A stretch of DNA of 64,000 bases from Limosilactobacillus kribbianus (lineage in GTDB: Bacteria > Bacillota > Bacilli > Lactobacillales > Lactobacillaceae), in the NCBI RefSeq assembly GCF_026413145.1, contig NZ_JAOVYZ010000005.1, positions 1 through 64,000 on the forward strand, written 5' to 3'. Every line of letters begins with the position of its first letter. Position 1 is the first letter of the stretch. The translations under genes were made by a program, and so were the position numbers. Under the pieces are notes generated by a model. That model saw nothing but the letters and a program-made list of their open reading frames with translations. It had not been told where the DNA came from and did not search any database. This document shows positions 42,340-51,320 of this stretch, in pieces.

Positions 42340-43257
42340 ATGAGATTGAAGCAAGGAACAAAGATTATTACATTAGATAACGGCTACCACCTCTGGACCA
42401 ACACCCAGGGCGAGGGTGACATCCACCTGCTCGCACTTCACGGCGGCCCTGGTGGCAACCACGAATACTGGGAAGACGCCGCCGAACAGCTGGCTAAGCA
42501 GGGCCTGAACGTCCAGGTCACCATGTACGACCAGCTGGGTTCCCTCTATTCCGACCAGCCTGACTACAGCGATCCGGAAATCGCCAAGAAGTATCTGACC
42601 TATGACTACTTCTTGGACGAGGTTGATGAAGTTCGCCAAAAGCTCGGTCTCGACAACATCTACCTGATCGGCCAGAGCTGGGGCGGCCTGCTCGTCCAGG
42701 AATACGCCGTTAAGTACGGCCAGCACCTCAAGGGCGCCATCATCTCCTCGATGGTCGACGAGATCGACGACTACGTTAAGCACATCAACGAGCTGCGGGA
42801 AAAGACCCTGTCGCCGGAAGCGGTCGCCTTCATGAAGAAGTGCGAGGCTGCAAACGACTACAGCAACCCGAAGTACCAGCAGTACGTTCAGGTGATGAAC
42901 GAAAACTACATCGACCGGCGCCAGCCATCCCGTCTCTACCACTTAAAGGACCTCGGTGGGGACGCGATCTACCACGTCTTCCAGGGTGACAACGAGTTCG
43001 TCATCACCGGGAAGCTCAAGGACTGGCACTTCCGCGATCAGCTGAAGAACATCAAGGTACCAACCCTGATTACCTATGGGGACCACGAATCGATGCCGGT
43101 GCCAACCGGGAAGAAGATGGCCGAGCTGATTCCAAACGCCAAGTTCGTCACGACCCCTGGCGGTGGCCACCACCACATGGTCGACAACCCGGACGTTTAC
43201 TACAAGCACCTCGCCGACTTCATTCGTTCCGTCGAAGCAGGCACATTTAACAAGTAA
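42340..43257 (+). CDS. pepI: Proline iminopeptidase
   Basis: 305 residues from ATG 42340 (RBS AAGGGG). Alpha/beta hydrolase of family S33 that frees N-terminal proline. The oxyanion-hole motif is LALHGGPGGNHEYWED (about residue 29). The nucleophile elbow is LIGQSWGGLLVQEY (about 107), Asp lies in TYGDHESMPV and His in GGGHHHMVDN. Its place right behind pepX suggests a joint role in breaking down proline-rich peptides such as casein. Confidence 0.92.
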   Translation: MRLKQGTKIITLDNGYHLWTNTQGEGDIHLLALHGGPGGNHEYWEDAAEQLAKQGLNVQVTMYDQLGSLYSDQPDYSDPEIAKKYLTYDYFLDEVDEVRQKLGLDNIYLIGQSWGGLLVQEYAVKYGQHLKGAIISSMVDEIDDYVKHINELREKTLSPEAVAFMKKCEAANDYSNPKYQQYVQVMNENYIDRRQPSRLYHLKDLGGDAIYHVFQGDNEFVITGKLKDWHFRDQLKNIKVPTLITYGDHESMPVPTGKKMAELIPNAKFVTTPGGGHHHMVDNPDVYYKHLADFIRSVEAGTFNK

Positions 43258-43264
43258 GATTATA

Positions 43265-43308
43265 GCCGCCAACCGGCGCCACACGGGCGTTTTGGTTGGC
43301 GGCTTTTT
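43265..43308 (+). terminator. Intrinsic terminator of pepX-pepI
   Basis: GCCGCCAACC/GGTTGGCGGC perfect 10-bp stem with a 19-nt loop, then TTTTT. Confidence 0.8.
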
Positions 43309-43408
43309 CTATTTCCGAATTTTTCCTTAAGGCGGTTAAGGATTGCTTAACAACCGCCCTTTTGCCGCCCGCCTATGATATTCTGTTCTTACCAAAAACA
43401 AGGAGGAT

Positions 43409-43510
43409 TTGAAAAGCAGTAAATTAATTGGCTTCATTGACCCGGCCGGGAAGTGGAAAAGGATCCCCGGCCCTGCTGCAGGCACACAATCTCAACCAGA
43501 AACAAGGTGA
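43409..43510 (+). pseudogene. N-terminal remnant of a P-loop nucleotide kinase with a one-base frameshift
   Basis: AAGGAGG at 43400-43406 precedes TTG 43409. The frame reads MKSSKLIGFIDPAGKWKR and ends at TGA 43508, giving 33 residues. Removing one G from the GGG run at 43448-43450 turns the reading into LIGFIDPAGSGKGSPALLQA, followed by HNLNQKQGES. This is a clean Walker A motif as at the start of adenylate-kinase-like proteins. Only this N-terminal piece remains, directly upstream of the P-type ATPase gene. So it is best read as a decayed kinase gene; it may still be translated as a leader peptide ahead of the ATPase. Confidence 0.45.
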
Positions 43511-43513
43511 ATC

Positions 43514-46195
43514 ATGAACAAACAACTCTACCAACTCAGTACGGACGAATTAAAGAACAAGTACCAGCTGGCAGACCTGACAGCCGGGCTGACCAGTGCC
43601 CAGGCACAAGCACGGCTGGCCCAGGACGGTCCCAACGTGCTGGAGGTCAAGACGACCCCCAAGTGGAAGATCTTTCTGCGCCAATTCAATAACATCGTGA
43701 TCTACATCCTGCTAGCCGCTGCCGCACTGACGATCCTAATCGGCCACTACACCGACGCCATCGTCATCCTCGCCGTGGTGCTGCTCAACTCACTGATCGG
43801 CTACTTCCAGGAGACCAGTGCCGCCAACGCCCTGGCCAAGATCAAGGAGCTGATGGCGCCACGGGCAACTGTCTACCGTGACGGTGTTCGCCAGGACATC
43901 GACGCTAGCCAACTGGTAGCCGGCGACGTGGTCTTCCTCGAGGCGGGCGACAACGTTCCTGCCGACCTGCGGATCATTTCCGCCGACAACCTCCGCGTGG
44001 AGGAGTCGGCCCTGACCGGTGAGACCAATTCCGTTGCCAAAAGTTCCGCCGTCCTAGAAGCGGCTCAGGTCCCGCTGGCGGAACGGACCAACGTGGTCTA
44101 CGCGTCCACCCTGGTGACTAGCGGGAGTGGAACCGGGATCGTCGTGGCCACGGCCGGGGCGACCGAAATCGGCAAGATCTCCCAGGAGGTTGCCCACATC
44201 AAGCCGCAAAAGACGCCGCTGACCCGGGAAATCGACCGGGTCGGCAAGATCGTCTCCTACATCACGATCAGCGCTTCGGTCATCGTCTTCATCGTCGGCT
44301 TTGCCCTCCAGATCTACTCCCTGCCGGCCCTCGCCCTGGCGGTGGTCGCAATGCTGGTGGGTTCCATTCCGGAAGGGCTACCAGCCACGACCTCGGTGAT
44401 CCTCGCCTTCGGGGTCAGCAAGATGGCCAAAAAGTACAAGACGATCATCAAGTCGATGCCGGCCGTCGAAACCCTCGGCTCAGTTGACGTGATCGCCACC
44501 GACAAGACCGGGACGCTGACTAAAAACGAGATGGCCGCCAGGGAGCTCTGGGTCGGTGACCGGCGAATTGACGTTACCGGAACCGGCTACGCACCCGCGG
44601 GCCAATTGCTCGACAACGGCCAGCCCGCGGAACTGACTCCTGAATTACAGCTCTTCGTCGAGGCCGGCTACCAGGCCAACGACACCATTCTTACCGAAGA
44701 GGACGGCCGCTGGCACATCAACGGGGAGCCGACGGACGGTGCCTTCCTAACCCTCTACCACAAGGCCCACGGCGCCGCTTTCCAGTCGCCATACCAAAAA
44801 CTGGACCTGCTGCCCTTCGACTCCGACTACCGCTACATCGCTGAGCTCGTCCACGACAGCCAGAGCGGCCAGCAGATGATTTTCGTCAAGGGCTCGCCGG
44901 ACAAGCTCTTTGAGATGGCTGCCAAAATGGATGCGACCTTTGACCTTGTCAAGTGGGAAAAGCGGGTCAACGCTTGGTCCAAGCAGGGGAAACGGGTCAT
45001 CGCCGTCGGCTACCGGCCGGTGACTGGTACTCCCCTGAAGACGGTTGACCACGCGGACCTCTACCAGGGCATTCACCTGCTGGGCCTCGCCGCCCTCCAG
45101 GATGCCCCGCGCGAAGAGGTAATCGCTGCCCTGGAGAAGATGAACCGGGCCGGGGTGGCCGTCAAGATGATCACTGGGGACGACCCGCAGACCGCCCGGG
45201 CCATTGGGCAGCAGCTCGGCCTCACCAATGGCCCGATCCACGCCATCACTGGTGAACAGTGGGACCAATTGGCGCCAGCAGAACGGGGCACCGTGGCCAT
45301 GAACACCCAGGTTTTTGCCCGGACAACCCCGCAGAACAAGCTCGAGATCATCGAAGCCCTGCAGGAAGGTCAGCAGATCACGGCGATGGTCGGTGACGGG
45401 GTGAACGATGCCCCCGCCCTAAAACGCGCCGACATCGGGATCGCGATGGGGATCAAAGGGAGCGACGTTGCCAAGGACGCGGCGGATATGGTCTTAGGCG
45501 ACGATAACTTTGCGACGATGGCCGCCGTGATCAAGGAGGGGCGGCGCATCTACGACAACATTAAAAAGAGCATCCTCTTCCTTCTGCCGACCTCGTTCTC
45601 CGAAGGGCTGGTCGTCGCCTTCTCCATCCTGACCGGCCAGGAGGTGCCACTACTGCCGGTCCAGCTGCTGTGGATCAACCTGATCGCGGCAATTACCATC
45701 CAGTTCGCCTTCGTCTTCGAACGGGCGGCGGACGGGATCATGAGCCGGGCACCACGCCCCGTCAACCAGCGCCTGATGGACCGCCACGACCTGGTGCAGA
45801 TGGGCTACGTTTCGGCACTGATCGCCGTCTTCTCGCTCGTCGGCTACCACTGGTTCGTGGGCGCCGGCGCCAGTCCGCTCAACGCCACGACAATGATGAT
45901 CAACACAATCGTCATCTCCAAGGTCTTCTACTTCTTCAGCATCCGGACCGACCAACCGGGGCTCGGTCAGCTGAGGACGATCAGCACGAAGGCCTGGGGC
46001 GTGATCGCTCTGATGATCTTCTTCCAGTTGGCCCTGACCTACCTGCCGTTCATGCAGGAGACCTTCCACGTAACGGCAATCAGCCCGCTGGAATGGCTGG
46101 CGGTCATCGGTATTTCCGCTCTGATCATGCTCTGCACGGAGTTTGACAAGGGCATTCACAACCGCCGCCAGCGGATGGCCGTCGTTAAAAATTAA
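43514..46195 (+). CDS. P2-type cation-transporting ATPase (calcium-pump-like)
   Basis: 893 residues, RBS AAGGTG. Domain order: N-terminal cation ATPase domain (STDELKNKYQ), actuator motif SALTGETNSVAK (about 170), a VGSIPEGLPATTSVILAFGV helix 4 motif (about 280), phosphorylation site ATDKTGTLTKNE (about 330), hinge MVGDGVNDAPALKRADIGIA (about 625), then C-terminal helices. The PEGLPATTS motif points to P2A/P2B calcium or Na+/K+ type rather than heavy-metal pumps. The substrate is not certain. The gene follows a kinase remnant by three bases. Confidence 0.88.
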   Translation: MNKQLYQLSTDELKNKYQLADLTAGLTSAQAQARLAQDGPNVLEVKTTPKWKIFLRQFNNIVIYILLAAAALTILIGHYTDAIVILAVVLLNSLIGYFQETSAANALAKIKELMAPRATVYRDGVRQDIDASQLVAGDVVFLEAGDNVPADLRIISADNLRVEESALTGETNSVAKSSAVLEAAQVPLAERTNVVYASTLVTSGSGTGIVVATAGATEIGKISQEVAHIKPQKTPLTREIDRVGKIVSYITISASVIVFIVGFALQIYSLPALALAVVAMLVGSIPEGLPATTSVILAFGVSKMAKKYKTIIKSMPAVETLGSVDVIATDKTGTLTKNEMAARELWVGDRRIDVTGTGYAPAGQLLDNGQPAELTPELQLFVEAGYQANDTILTEEDGRWHINGEPTDGAFLTLYHKAHGAAFQSPYQKLDLLPFDSDYRYIAELVHDSQSGQQMIFVKGSPDKLFEMAAKMDATFDLVKWEKRVNAWSKQGKRVIAVGYRPVTGTPLKTVDHADLYQGIHLLGLAALQDAPREEVIAALEKMNRAGVAVKMITGDDPQTARAIGQQLGLTNGPIHAITGEQWDQLAPAERGTVAMNTQVFARTTPQNKLEIIEALQEGQQITAMVGDGVNDAPALKRADIGIAMGIKGSDVAKDAADMVLGDDNFATMAAVIKEGRRIYDNIKKSILFLLPTSFSEGLVVAFSILTGQEVPLLPVQLLWINLIAAITIQFAFVFERAADGIMSRAPRPVNQRLMDRHDLVQMGYVSALIAVFSLVGYHWFVGAGASPLNATTMMINTIVISKVFYFFSIRTDQPGLGQLRTISTKAWGVIALMIFFQLALTYLPFMQETFHVTAISPLEWLAVIGISALIMLCTEFDKGIHNRRQRMAVVKN

Positions 46196-46204
46196 TAAAC
46201 ACAA

Positions 46205-46249
46205 CGTGGCGACTCAGGACCTTGAGGACTTGAGTCGCCACGCTTTTTT
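46205..46249 (+). terminator. Intrinsic terminator of the P-type ATPase gene
   Basis: CGTGGCGACTCA/TGAGTCGCCACG perfect 12-bp stem, then CTTTTTT. Confidence 0.85.
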
Positions 46250-46292
46250 GCTAAAATTGTCGGTATAAGTTGGATGAAAGGATCCTATTACC

Positions 46293-46937
46293 ATGACAGA
46301 ACAGATAGAAAACTTTATTTTCGACATCGATGGCACCCTGATCGACACCTTCGACATGTACATGCCACCGATGATCAAGCTGCTGCGCGAACACGGCTAC
46401 CCGGTTGCCCCCGAAGACGAACAGGCGGTCATGCGCAAGCTTTTCGGTATCACCGGCGCCGACGCCCTGCGGATCTACGGGGTCAAGGAGGAGGACGTCG
46501 CCCCGATGGTCAAAGAATGGTTTCAGCTCTCCTACCAGCGTGAGGACCGGGTGACGGTGCTCGCCGGCATCCCGGCGGCACTACAGGGGCTCAACGCTGA
46601 AGGGCGCAACCTGGCCGTGGCCACCTCCAAGGTCCAGGACGAATACGAGCACTTCCGGCATAAATTTTCCTTCGCCAAGCTCTTCGACGTGGCAATCACC
46701 GAGAAAGACACTGTCAAGCACAAGCCCGACCCAGATCCCATCCTGGCGGCGATGGAGGAAATGGGGATCACCGACCCGGCGCGGACCGTTTACGTGGGCG
46801 ACACGATCAATGACCTCAAGGCCGCCAAGGCAGCCGGGGTCAAGTCCGCCGCGGCCCTCTACGGCTCGGCCAACCCGGCTTCCATCATGGGTGCCGACTT
46901 CCTGCTGCACGAGCCGGCCGACCTATTGAAAATTTAG
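46293..46937 (+). CDS. HAD-superfamily phosphatase (PpaX/phosphoglycolate-phosphatase-like)
   Basis: 214 residues, RBS GAAAGGA. The HAD motifs are FIFDIDGTLIDT (residues 8-19, nucleophile Asp), VATSKVQDEY (about 110), KHKPDPDPI (about 145) and VYVGDTINDLKAAKAAG (about 168). The cap is of the small alpha-helical C1 type. The substrate is probably pyrophosphate or a small phosphorylated metabolite such as phosphoglycolate. Monocistronic. Confidence 0.8.
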   Translation: MTEQIENFIFDIDGTLIDTFDMYMPPMIKLLREHGYPVAPEDEQAVMRKLFGITGADALRIYGVKEEDVAPMVKEWFQLSYQREDRVTVLAGIPAALQGLNAEGRNLAVATSKVQDEYEHFRHKFSFAKLFDVAITEKDTVKHKPDPDPILAAMEEMGITDPARTVYVGDTINDLKAAKAAGVKSAAALYGSANPASIMGADFLLHEPADLLKI

Positions 46938-46944
46938 TGAATTG

Positions 46945-46991
46945 AAAAACGCCTCGTAAGCAAGCTCGAGTTGCCAGCGAGACGTTTTTTT
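46945..46991. terminator. Bidirectional terminator between HAD and DHH genes
   Basis: An inverted repeat with AAAAACG/CGTTTTT ends and inner CTCG/CGAG pairing, between two convergent genes. Confidence 0.65.
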
Positions 46992-46997
46992 GATTGG

Positions 46998-48080
46998 CTA
47001 CTTGTTTTTCCCAAATAGTGCTGCCATCTTGGCTGCCACTTCCGGATCAAGGTTGTCCGCCAGGGTGCTTTCTTCCTGGTGATCCTCCTCCTGACGGTTC
47101 TTCACCGTCTGGGTCAGATCGTCAATCACGGCCTGCTCACCGACCTTGACCGGGTTGACCGTCAGCCGGCCGCCCGCCGCATCGGCATGGCCGCCACCGT
47201 TAAAATACTGCTCGGCAAACTTGGCCACGTCCAGCTTGCCGTTGCTGCGCAGGGAAACGCTGACCGGGCTGACCACCAGCGCGGCGTCGATGTCCGGGTT
47301 TTGTTCCAGTAATTCGTGGGCAATCTCGGACTTGTAATCGTCGGCGTAGACCACCCCGAACTGGTGGCCGGCAATCTTCGTCTTGAGCATGTCCTTGAGG
47401 TGGCTCTTGAGGTACTTGGCCCGCCGCTCGTTGAGGGTGTGGATCAGCAGCTGATTATCCTGCCGGTACTGGTCCCAGCCGGCCGCCAGCACGCCCTCAA
47501 CGAAGGAGGCCGAGTCCTGGAGCGGGTAGAACCAGAAGAGCTGATCGAGGTCATCAGCCGCCCGGCGCTCCGTTTCGGCCATGTCGGGATCATTTTGCCA
47601 GTCCCAGGTGTCGTACGCTCGGATCAACTCGACTAGGTAGGCCAAGTCCCGCCGCCGCTGCTCGCTCAGGTCGGTAAAGTGCGGCTGGGTCTGCAGCCAG
47701 TCCCAAACCAGGCTGGCCGCGCTCGGGTTGACGTCCGGATTGGCCGGGGTAATGCTGTTGGCTGCGTACTTGTTCCGCTGGGCCTCCTCGCTCTCGTGGT
47801 GGTCAAACACCAGCCAGTGGTTGGCAAAATTGTCGTTGAGCTGCTGGAAGGTGTAGTCGCTGTCCGGAGTCATGTCCATGATGTAGACATCGGTGAAGCG
47901 ACTGGCTTCGGGAGTGCGCATCCAGCGGGCAAATTCGTCATCAATCCGGCCGGCCCCGCAGTTGGTCATGTCGAAGTCGGTATCGTCAAACATCGTCGGC
48001 TGAACTGCCTTGAGGAGCAGCGGGGCCCCGAAGCCGTCCAGGTCATTGTGGGAAAATAGTTTAATCGTTCGTTTTGCCAT
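46998..48080 (-). CDS. DHH-family phosphoesterase
   Basis: 360 residues. The N-terminal motif is FSHNDLDGFGAP (residues 9-20), followed by MDMTPDSDY, the DHH signature VFDHHESEE (about residue 92) and the C-terminal DHHA1 motif YFNGGGHADAAGG (about residue 290). Such proteins cleave short RNA oligonucleotides or cyclic dinucleotide products. Lactobacillar members of this shape are usually called oligoribonuclease-like; the exact substrate is not given by sequence. A Glu-rich C-terminal tail follows the DHHA1 domain. Confidence 0.8.
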   Translation of the reverse strand: MAKRTIKLFSHNDLDGFGAPLLLKAVQPTMFDDTDFDMTNCGAGRIDDEFARWMRTPEASRFTDVYIMDMTPDSDYTFQQLNDNFANHWLVFDHHESEEAQRNKYAANSITPANPDVNPSAASLVWDWLQTQPHFTDLSEQRRRDLAYLVELIRAYDTWDWQNDPDMAETERRAADDLDQLFWFYPLQDSASFVEGVLAAGWDQYRQDNQLLIHTLNERRAKYLKSHLKDMLKTKIAGHQFGVVYADDYKSEIAHELLEQNPDIDAALVVSPVSVSLRSNGKLDVAKFAEQYFNGGGHADAAGGRLTVNPVKVGEQAVIDDLTQTVKNRQEEDHQEESTLADNLDPEVAAKMAALFGKNK

Positions 48081-48222
48081 CTTGTACTCGCCTCGTCTTG
48101 ATTAATCGTTACTACCGACCATTATACTAGATTTTTCTCCCCAATCGGTGACCTTTCCAACTGACAGCGAACCGGGTTGTTGTTATCATGGAAGTAGTGA
48201 CATTAGGAAAGGAACGAATACT

Positions 48223-49479
48223 ATGCGAATCTATGATTACCGGCAAGATTTGATCGACTTGCTTCAAAATACCGGTGACGACCCGCGCAGCCTCCAGCAG
48301 ACCCTGCGCAGCCTCACCACGATCATCAATATTCTCAACCACTACGACGACGGGGCGCCCGAAAAAGACAGCGCACCAGTCAAGCGGCACCATTACCAGA
48401 CCCACACCCGGCACGAGCAGCCGATGTCCCCGGCGGCCCGCCACACCCTGCGCTCCCTTTTGACCGGCCCGTCCAGTGCTGAAGCCAGGCCGGCAGCCAA
48501 CCGGCCGGCCCAGAGTAACGTGATCAGCCGACCAACACCGGTTGAACCCGAAGCACCCAAGGAAAGCAGCCAGGAGGAACGGCTGGCCGCCGATAACCTC
48601 TACCTGGTTCACCGGAAGCTCAGCGGGGCCGAGATCAACCACCGTTACTATTCCGAGGCCATCCTGCACCACCTCCACTTCCCGATTGAGGACGGTGACG
48701 TGGTTGAGCTGGACACACAGCAACAGGTCCGCGGCCTGCCGGCAATTCGCCGGGTCACCAGCGACCGGATCGACGATTACGAGCCGACCAAGATCAGCGT
48801 GATCGAGTACGCCGAATTGAAGAGCGTTCCTGGCTCCGACGTCCTTCAGATCGCCAGCACGATGAAGGGCGATTCGCTCCTCGACCAGGCACCGGCCAAC
48901 ACCGTCGTGATCGACCCGTTCAAGTACCCGGGCCGCGACCTGAAGCCGGGGATGGTGATTGACTTTGCCTACTACGACCGCGGCAACGGGCTCAAGGACG
49001 CCAGCGAAGGCAGCATTCGCTGGATCCACGAGAAGCAGGACTACGACACCACCAAACAGCCAGCCAAGCCAAAGCAGGTCAAGAAGGTCACCAACACCCG
49101 GCACGACTACGAAAAGAAGCTCGACTACGACCTCAAGCAGCGGACCGTCCTGGTCATCACCGGCGTCCGTGACAAGGTCCAGGGTCTCAAGCCGGTGATT
49201 GCCAAGCACCACGGGGTCTTCCACGGCCTCGATGCCTCGGCAGAGGAGAACGTCTCTTCCAGCAAGCTCAAGCGGGAGATCCGTGACGCCGACTTCGTAA
49301 TCGTCTGCATCGACGCCATCCACCACCGGATCAGCCAGCTGGCCAACCACCATGCCAAGCGCTACGAGAAGCCGCTAGCAATTGCCAATGTGACCTCCAA
49401 CACGGCCGTCGAGCGAGCAGTCGGCCGGGCTTTGAACGGCGATCCGGCATACGCGGTTTCCAGTGAAAAGATTGATTAG
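48223..49479 (+). CDS. DUF2325 protein with long N-terminal extension
   Basis: 418 residues from ATG 48223 (RBS AGGAAAGGAA). The C-terminal ~110 residues are a DUF2325 domain (TVLVITGVRDKVQGLKPVIA, then FHGLDASAEENVSSSKL, then ADFVIVCIDAIHHRISQL). The first ~310 residues are not a family I recognise. There is a short N-terminal helix (YRQDLIDLLQNTGDDPRSLQ), a Pro/Ala-rich linker (about 70-120) and a middle beta-rich part (VEFDLDTQQQ-like ELDTQQQVRGLPAIRRV). The protein looks soluble. DUF2325 proteins have a Rossmann-like look, but their function is unknown. Confidence 0.65.
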   Translation: MRIYDYRQDLIDLLQNTGDDPRSLQQTLRSLTTIINILNHYDDGAPEKDSAPVKRHHYQTHTRHEQPMSPAARHTLRSLLTGPSSAEARPAANRPAQSNVISRPTPVEPEAPKESSQEERLAADNLYLVHRKLSGAEINHRYYSEAILHHLHFPIEDGDVVELDTQQQVRGLPAIRRVTSDRIDDYEPTKISVIEYAELKSVPGSDVLQIASTMKGDSLLDQAPANTVVIDPFKYPGRDLKPGMVIDFAYYDRGNGLKDASEGSIRWIHEKQDYDTTKQPAKPKQVKKVTNTRHDYEKKLDYDLKQRTVLVITGVRDKVQGLKPVIAKHHGVFHGLDASAEENVSSSKLKREIRDADFVIVCIDAIHHRISQLANHHAKRYEKPLAIANVTSNTAVERAVGRALNGDPAYAVSSEKID

Positions 49480-49509
49480 CTTAAATAAAATTAAGATATT
49501 TCTTGACTT

Positions 49510-49820
49510 TTATTAAAAAAAGCTTAGAATATGAATCAACAATTTAATTATTCGATCGCAATGAGAAAGAAGAGTAGGTTGAATCGACCACGACAGCGAA
49601 TCCCGTTTGGTGTGAGGGGACGGTGAGTTCGACCAATTGAAAATCACTTTCGAGTCCGGAGCTTAAGTCCAGTAAGTTCCGGTGGGAGCACCCATTATCG
49701 TGCCAGCGTATCGCCTGCGGGCCGTACGTGAAGGTCTTGTCCACCGTGACGAGACGAAGATAGGGTGGTACCACGCTCAGGCGTCCCTTAACCAATTAAT
49801 TTTGGTTAAGGGACTTTTTT
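49510..49820 (+). ncRNA. T-box leader of brnQ, probably isoleucine-specific
   Basis: The T-box sequence AGGGTGGTACCACG is at 49762-49775, followed by an intrinsic terminator with stem GTCCCTTAACCA (49783-49794) and its complement (49803-49814), then T6. The 5' part has the usual stem I opening (AATGAGAAAGAAGAGTAGG, from 49559). The candidate specifier is ATC (Ile) at 49643-49645 in the context GAAAATCAC, chosen because an A follows it and because the gene is a branched-chain amino acid carrier. The promoter is TTGACT at about 49513 with TAGAAT 16 bp downstream. Uncharged tRNA would favour read-through into brnQ. Confidence 0.85.
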
Positions 49821-49871
49821 GTTGGGATCGGCGCAATTATTTTTAATTTTATCCTGAGGAGGAGTATTTTC

Positions 49872-51251
49872 ATGCAAGATCTCACATCACGCAAATTAAC
49901 GTGGAAACAATATTTGGTCGTCGCCTCGTTGCTATTTGGCCTGTTCTTCGGTGCCGGAAACCTGATTTTCCCCCTGCACCTGGGTCAGCTCGCCGGGGCG
50001 CACTGGGGCACCGCGGCGGTCGGCTTCCTGCTGACCGGGGTGCTGCTGCCGCTGCTGTCGGTACTCGCCGTAGCCGTCACCCGGGCTGAGGGGGTCTACG
50101 ACATTGGGCGACCGCTCGGCGCCGTCTTCGCCCTGGTCTTCATGGTCTTAATCCACGCCACCATCGGTCCCCTCTTCGGGACGCCGCGGACCGCGACCGT
50201 TTCCTTTACGGTCGGGGTGGCACCATTCCTGCCTAAGCGGTACGAATCCGTTGTCCTCTTCGTCTTCTCGGCCCTCTTTTTCCTGGCGGCCTTCGCCTTT
50301 TCCTACCGTGAAAACAGCATCCTGGCCAATGTCGGCAAGGTCCTGAATCCCGTTTTCCTGGCGCTCTTGTTCCTGGTCTTTGTCGTTGCCTTTGCCAACC
50401 CGCTGGGTAATCCGGCCACCGCACCCGTTACCAGCGCTTACACCCACAGTGCCCTTTCCAACGGCTTCCTGGAAGGCTACAACACGATGGACGCCCTGGC
50501 TGGCCTGGCCTTTGGGGTGACCGTCGTCACTGCCGTCCGCTCCATGGGGCAGCGCCGGGCGAGTGACGTTTCCAAGGTCGTTGCTAAGTCCGGGGTCCTG
50601 GCCGTTTCCGCCATTGCCGTTATCTACCTGCTGCTGATCGTTCTCGGTGCCATGTCACTCGGTCGCTTCAAGGTTTCCGCTGACGGTGGGGTGGCTTTCA
50701 ACCAGCTGGTTAACGCCTACGCCGGGGCCTTTGGTCAGATCGTCCTCGCCTTCCTGCTCACCGTCACCTGCCTGACGACCGCCGTTGGTCTGGTCGCCGC
50801 CTTTGCCCAGGACTTCCACAAGCACTTCCCGAAGGTTTCTTACCACACCTGGCTGGCCCTCTCCTGCCTGGCCTCGTTCTTAACCGCCAACTTCGGGCTC
50901 GACACGATCATCTCCTGGTCCACGCCAATGCTGATGTTCCTCTACCCACTGGCAATGGTTCTGATCCTCTTGTCCGTCACCTCACCGCTCTTCCAGCGCG
51001 ACGGGGCCGTCTACTTCTTCGTCGTCCTCTTCACCGTTGTGCCGGCCCTGGGTGACATGGTGGTTGCCTTCCCCGCCGTCGTCAGCCAAAGCCACTTTGG
51101 CCTGATGGTGGCCGCTTGGCGGAGCCACCTGCCACTGGCCAGCATGGGGTTGTCCTGGCTGGTCCCGGCCCTCGTTGGTCTGGCGGTCGGCTTACTCTAC
51201 CACTGGTTCAAGCCAGCCGGCGCCGTTTCCACCAAGACAGAGCTCAACTAA
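49872..51251 (+). CDS. brnQ: Branched-chain amino acid carrier BrnQ
   Basis: 459 residues, RBS CTGAGGAGGAG. About 12 helices. The N-terminal signature is LLFGLFFGAGNLIFPLHLGQ (about residue 19-38); the family also shows GYNTMDALAGLAFGVTVV (about 195). It is a sodium- or proton-coupled symporter for Ile, Leu and Val (LIVCS family). Expression is controlled by the T-box in front of it. Confidence 0.93.
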   Translation: MQDLTSRKLTWKQYLVVASLLFGLFFGAGNLIFPLHLGQLAGAHWGTAAVGFLLTGVLLPLLSVLAVAVTRAEGVYDIGRPLGAVFALVFMVLIHATIGPLFGTPRTATVSFTVGVAPFLPKRYESVVLFVFSALFFLAAFAFSYRENSILANVGKVLNPVFLALLFLVFVVAFANPLGNPATAPVTSAYTHSALSNGFLEGYNTMDALAGLAFGVTVVTAVRSMGQRRASDVSKVVAKSGVLAVSAIAVIYLLLIVLGAMSLGRFKVSADGGVAFNQLVNAYAGAFGQIVLAFLLTVTCLTTAVGLVAAFAQDFHKHFPKVSYHTWLALSCLASFLTANFGLDTIISWSTPMLMFLYPLAMVLILLSVTSPLFQRDGAVYFFVVLFTVVPALGDMVVAFPAVVSQSHFGLMVAAWRSHLPLASMGLSWLVPALVGLAVGLLYHWFKPAGAVSTKTELN

Positions 51252-51272
51252 CACTTAACTTTTTCAGCCATT

Positions 51273-51312
51273 AAAAAACGGGATCGTCTCAACCGAGGCG
51301 GTCCCGTTTTTT
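51273..51312. terminator. Bidirectional terminator after brnQ
   Basis: AAAAAACGGGATCG... pairs with ...CGGTCCCGTTTTTT (one wobble), loop about 12 nt, T-runs on both strands. Confidence 0.8.
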
Positions 51313-51320
51313 GATTAATT

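Noticed and set aside
48127-49353. 408-codon minus-strand frame
   Set aside because: Antisense to the DUF2325 gene, which has a good RBS and a recognisable domain; the minus frame is Val/Asp/Gly-rich without motifs.
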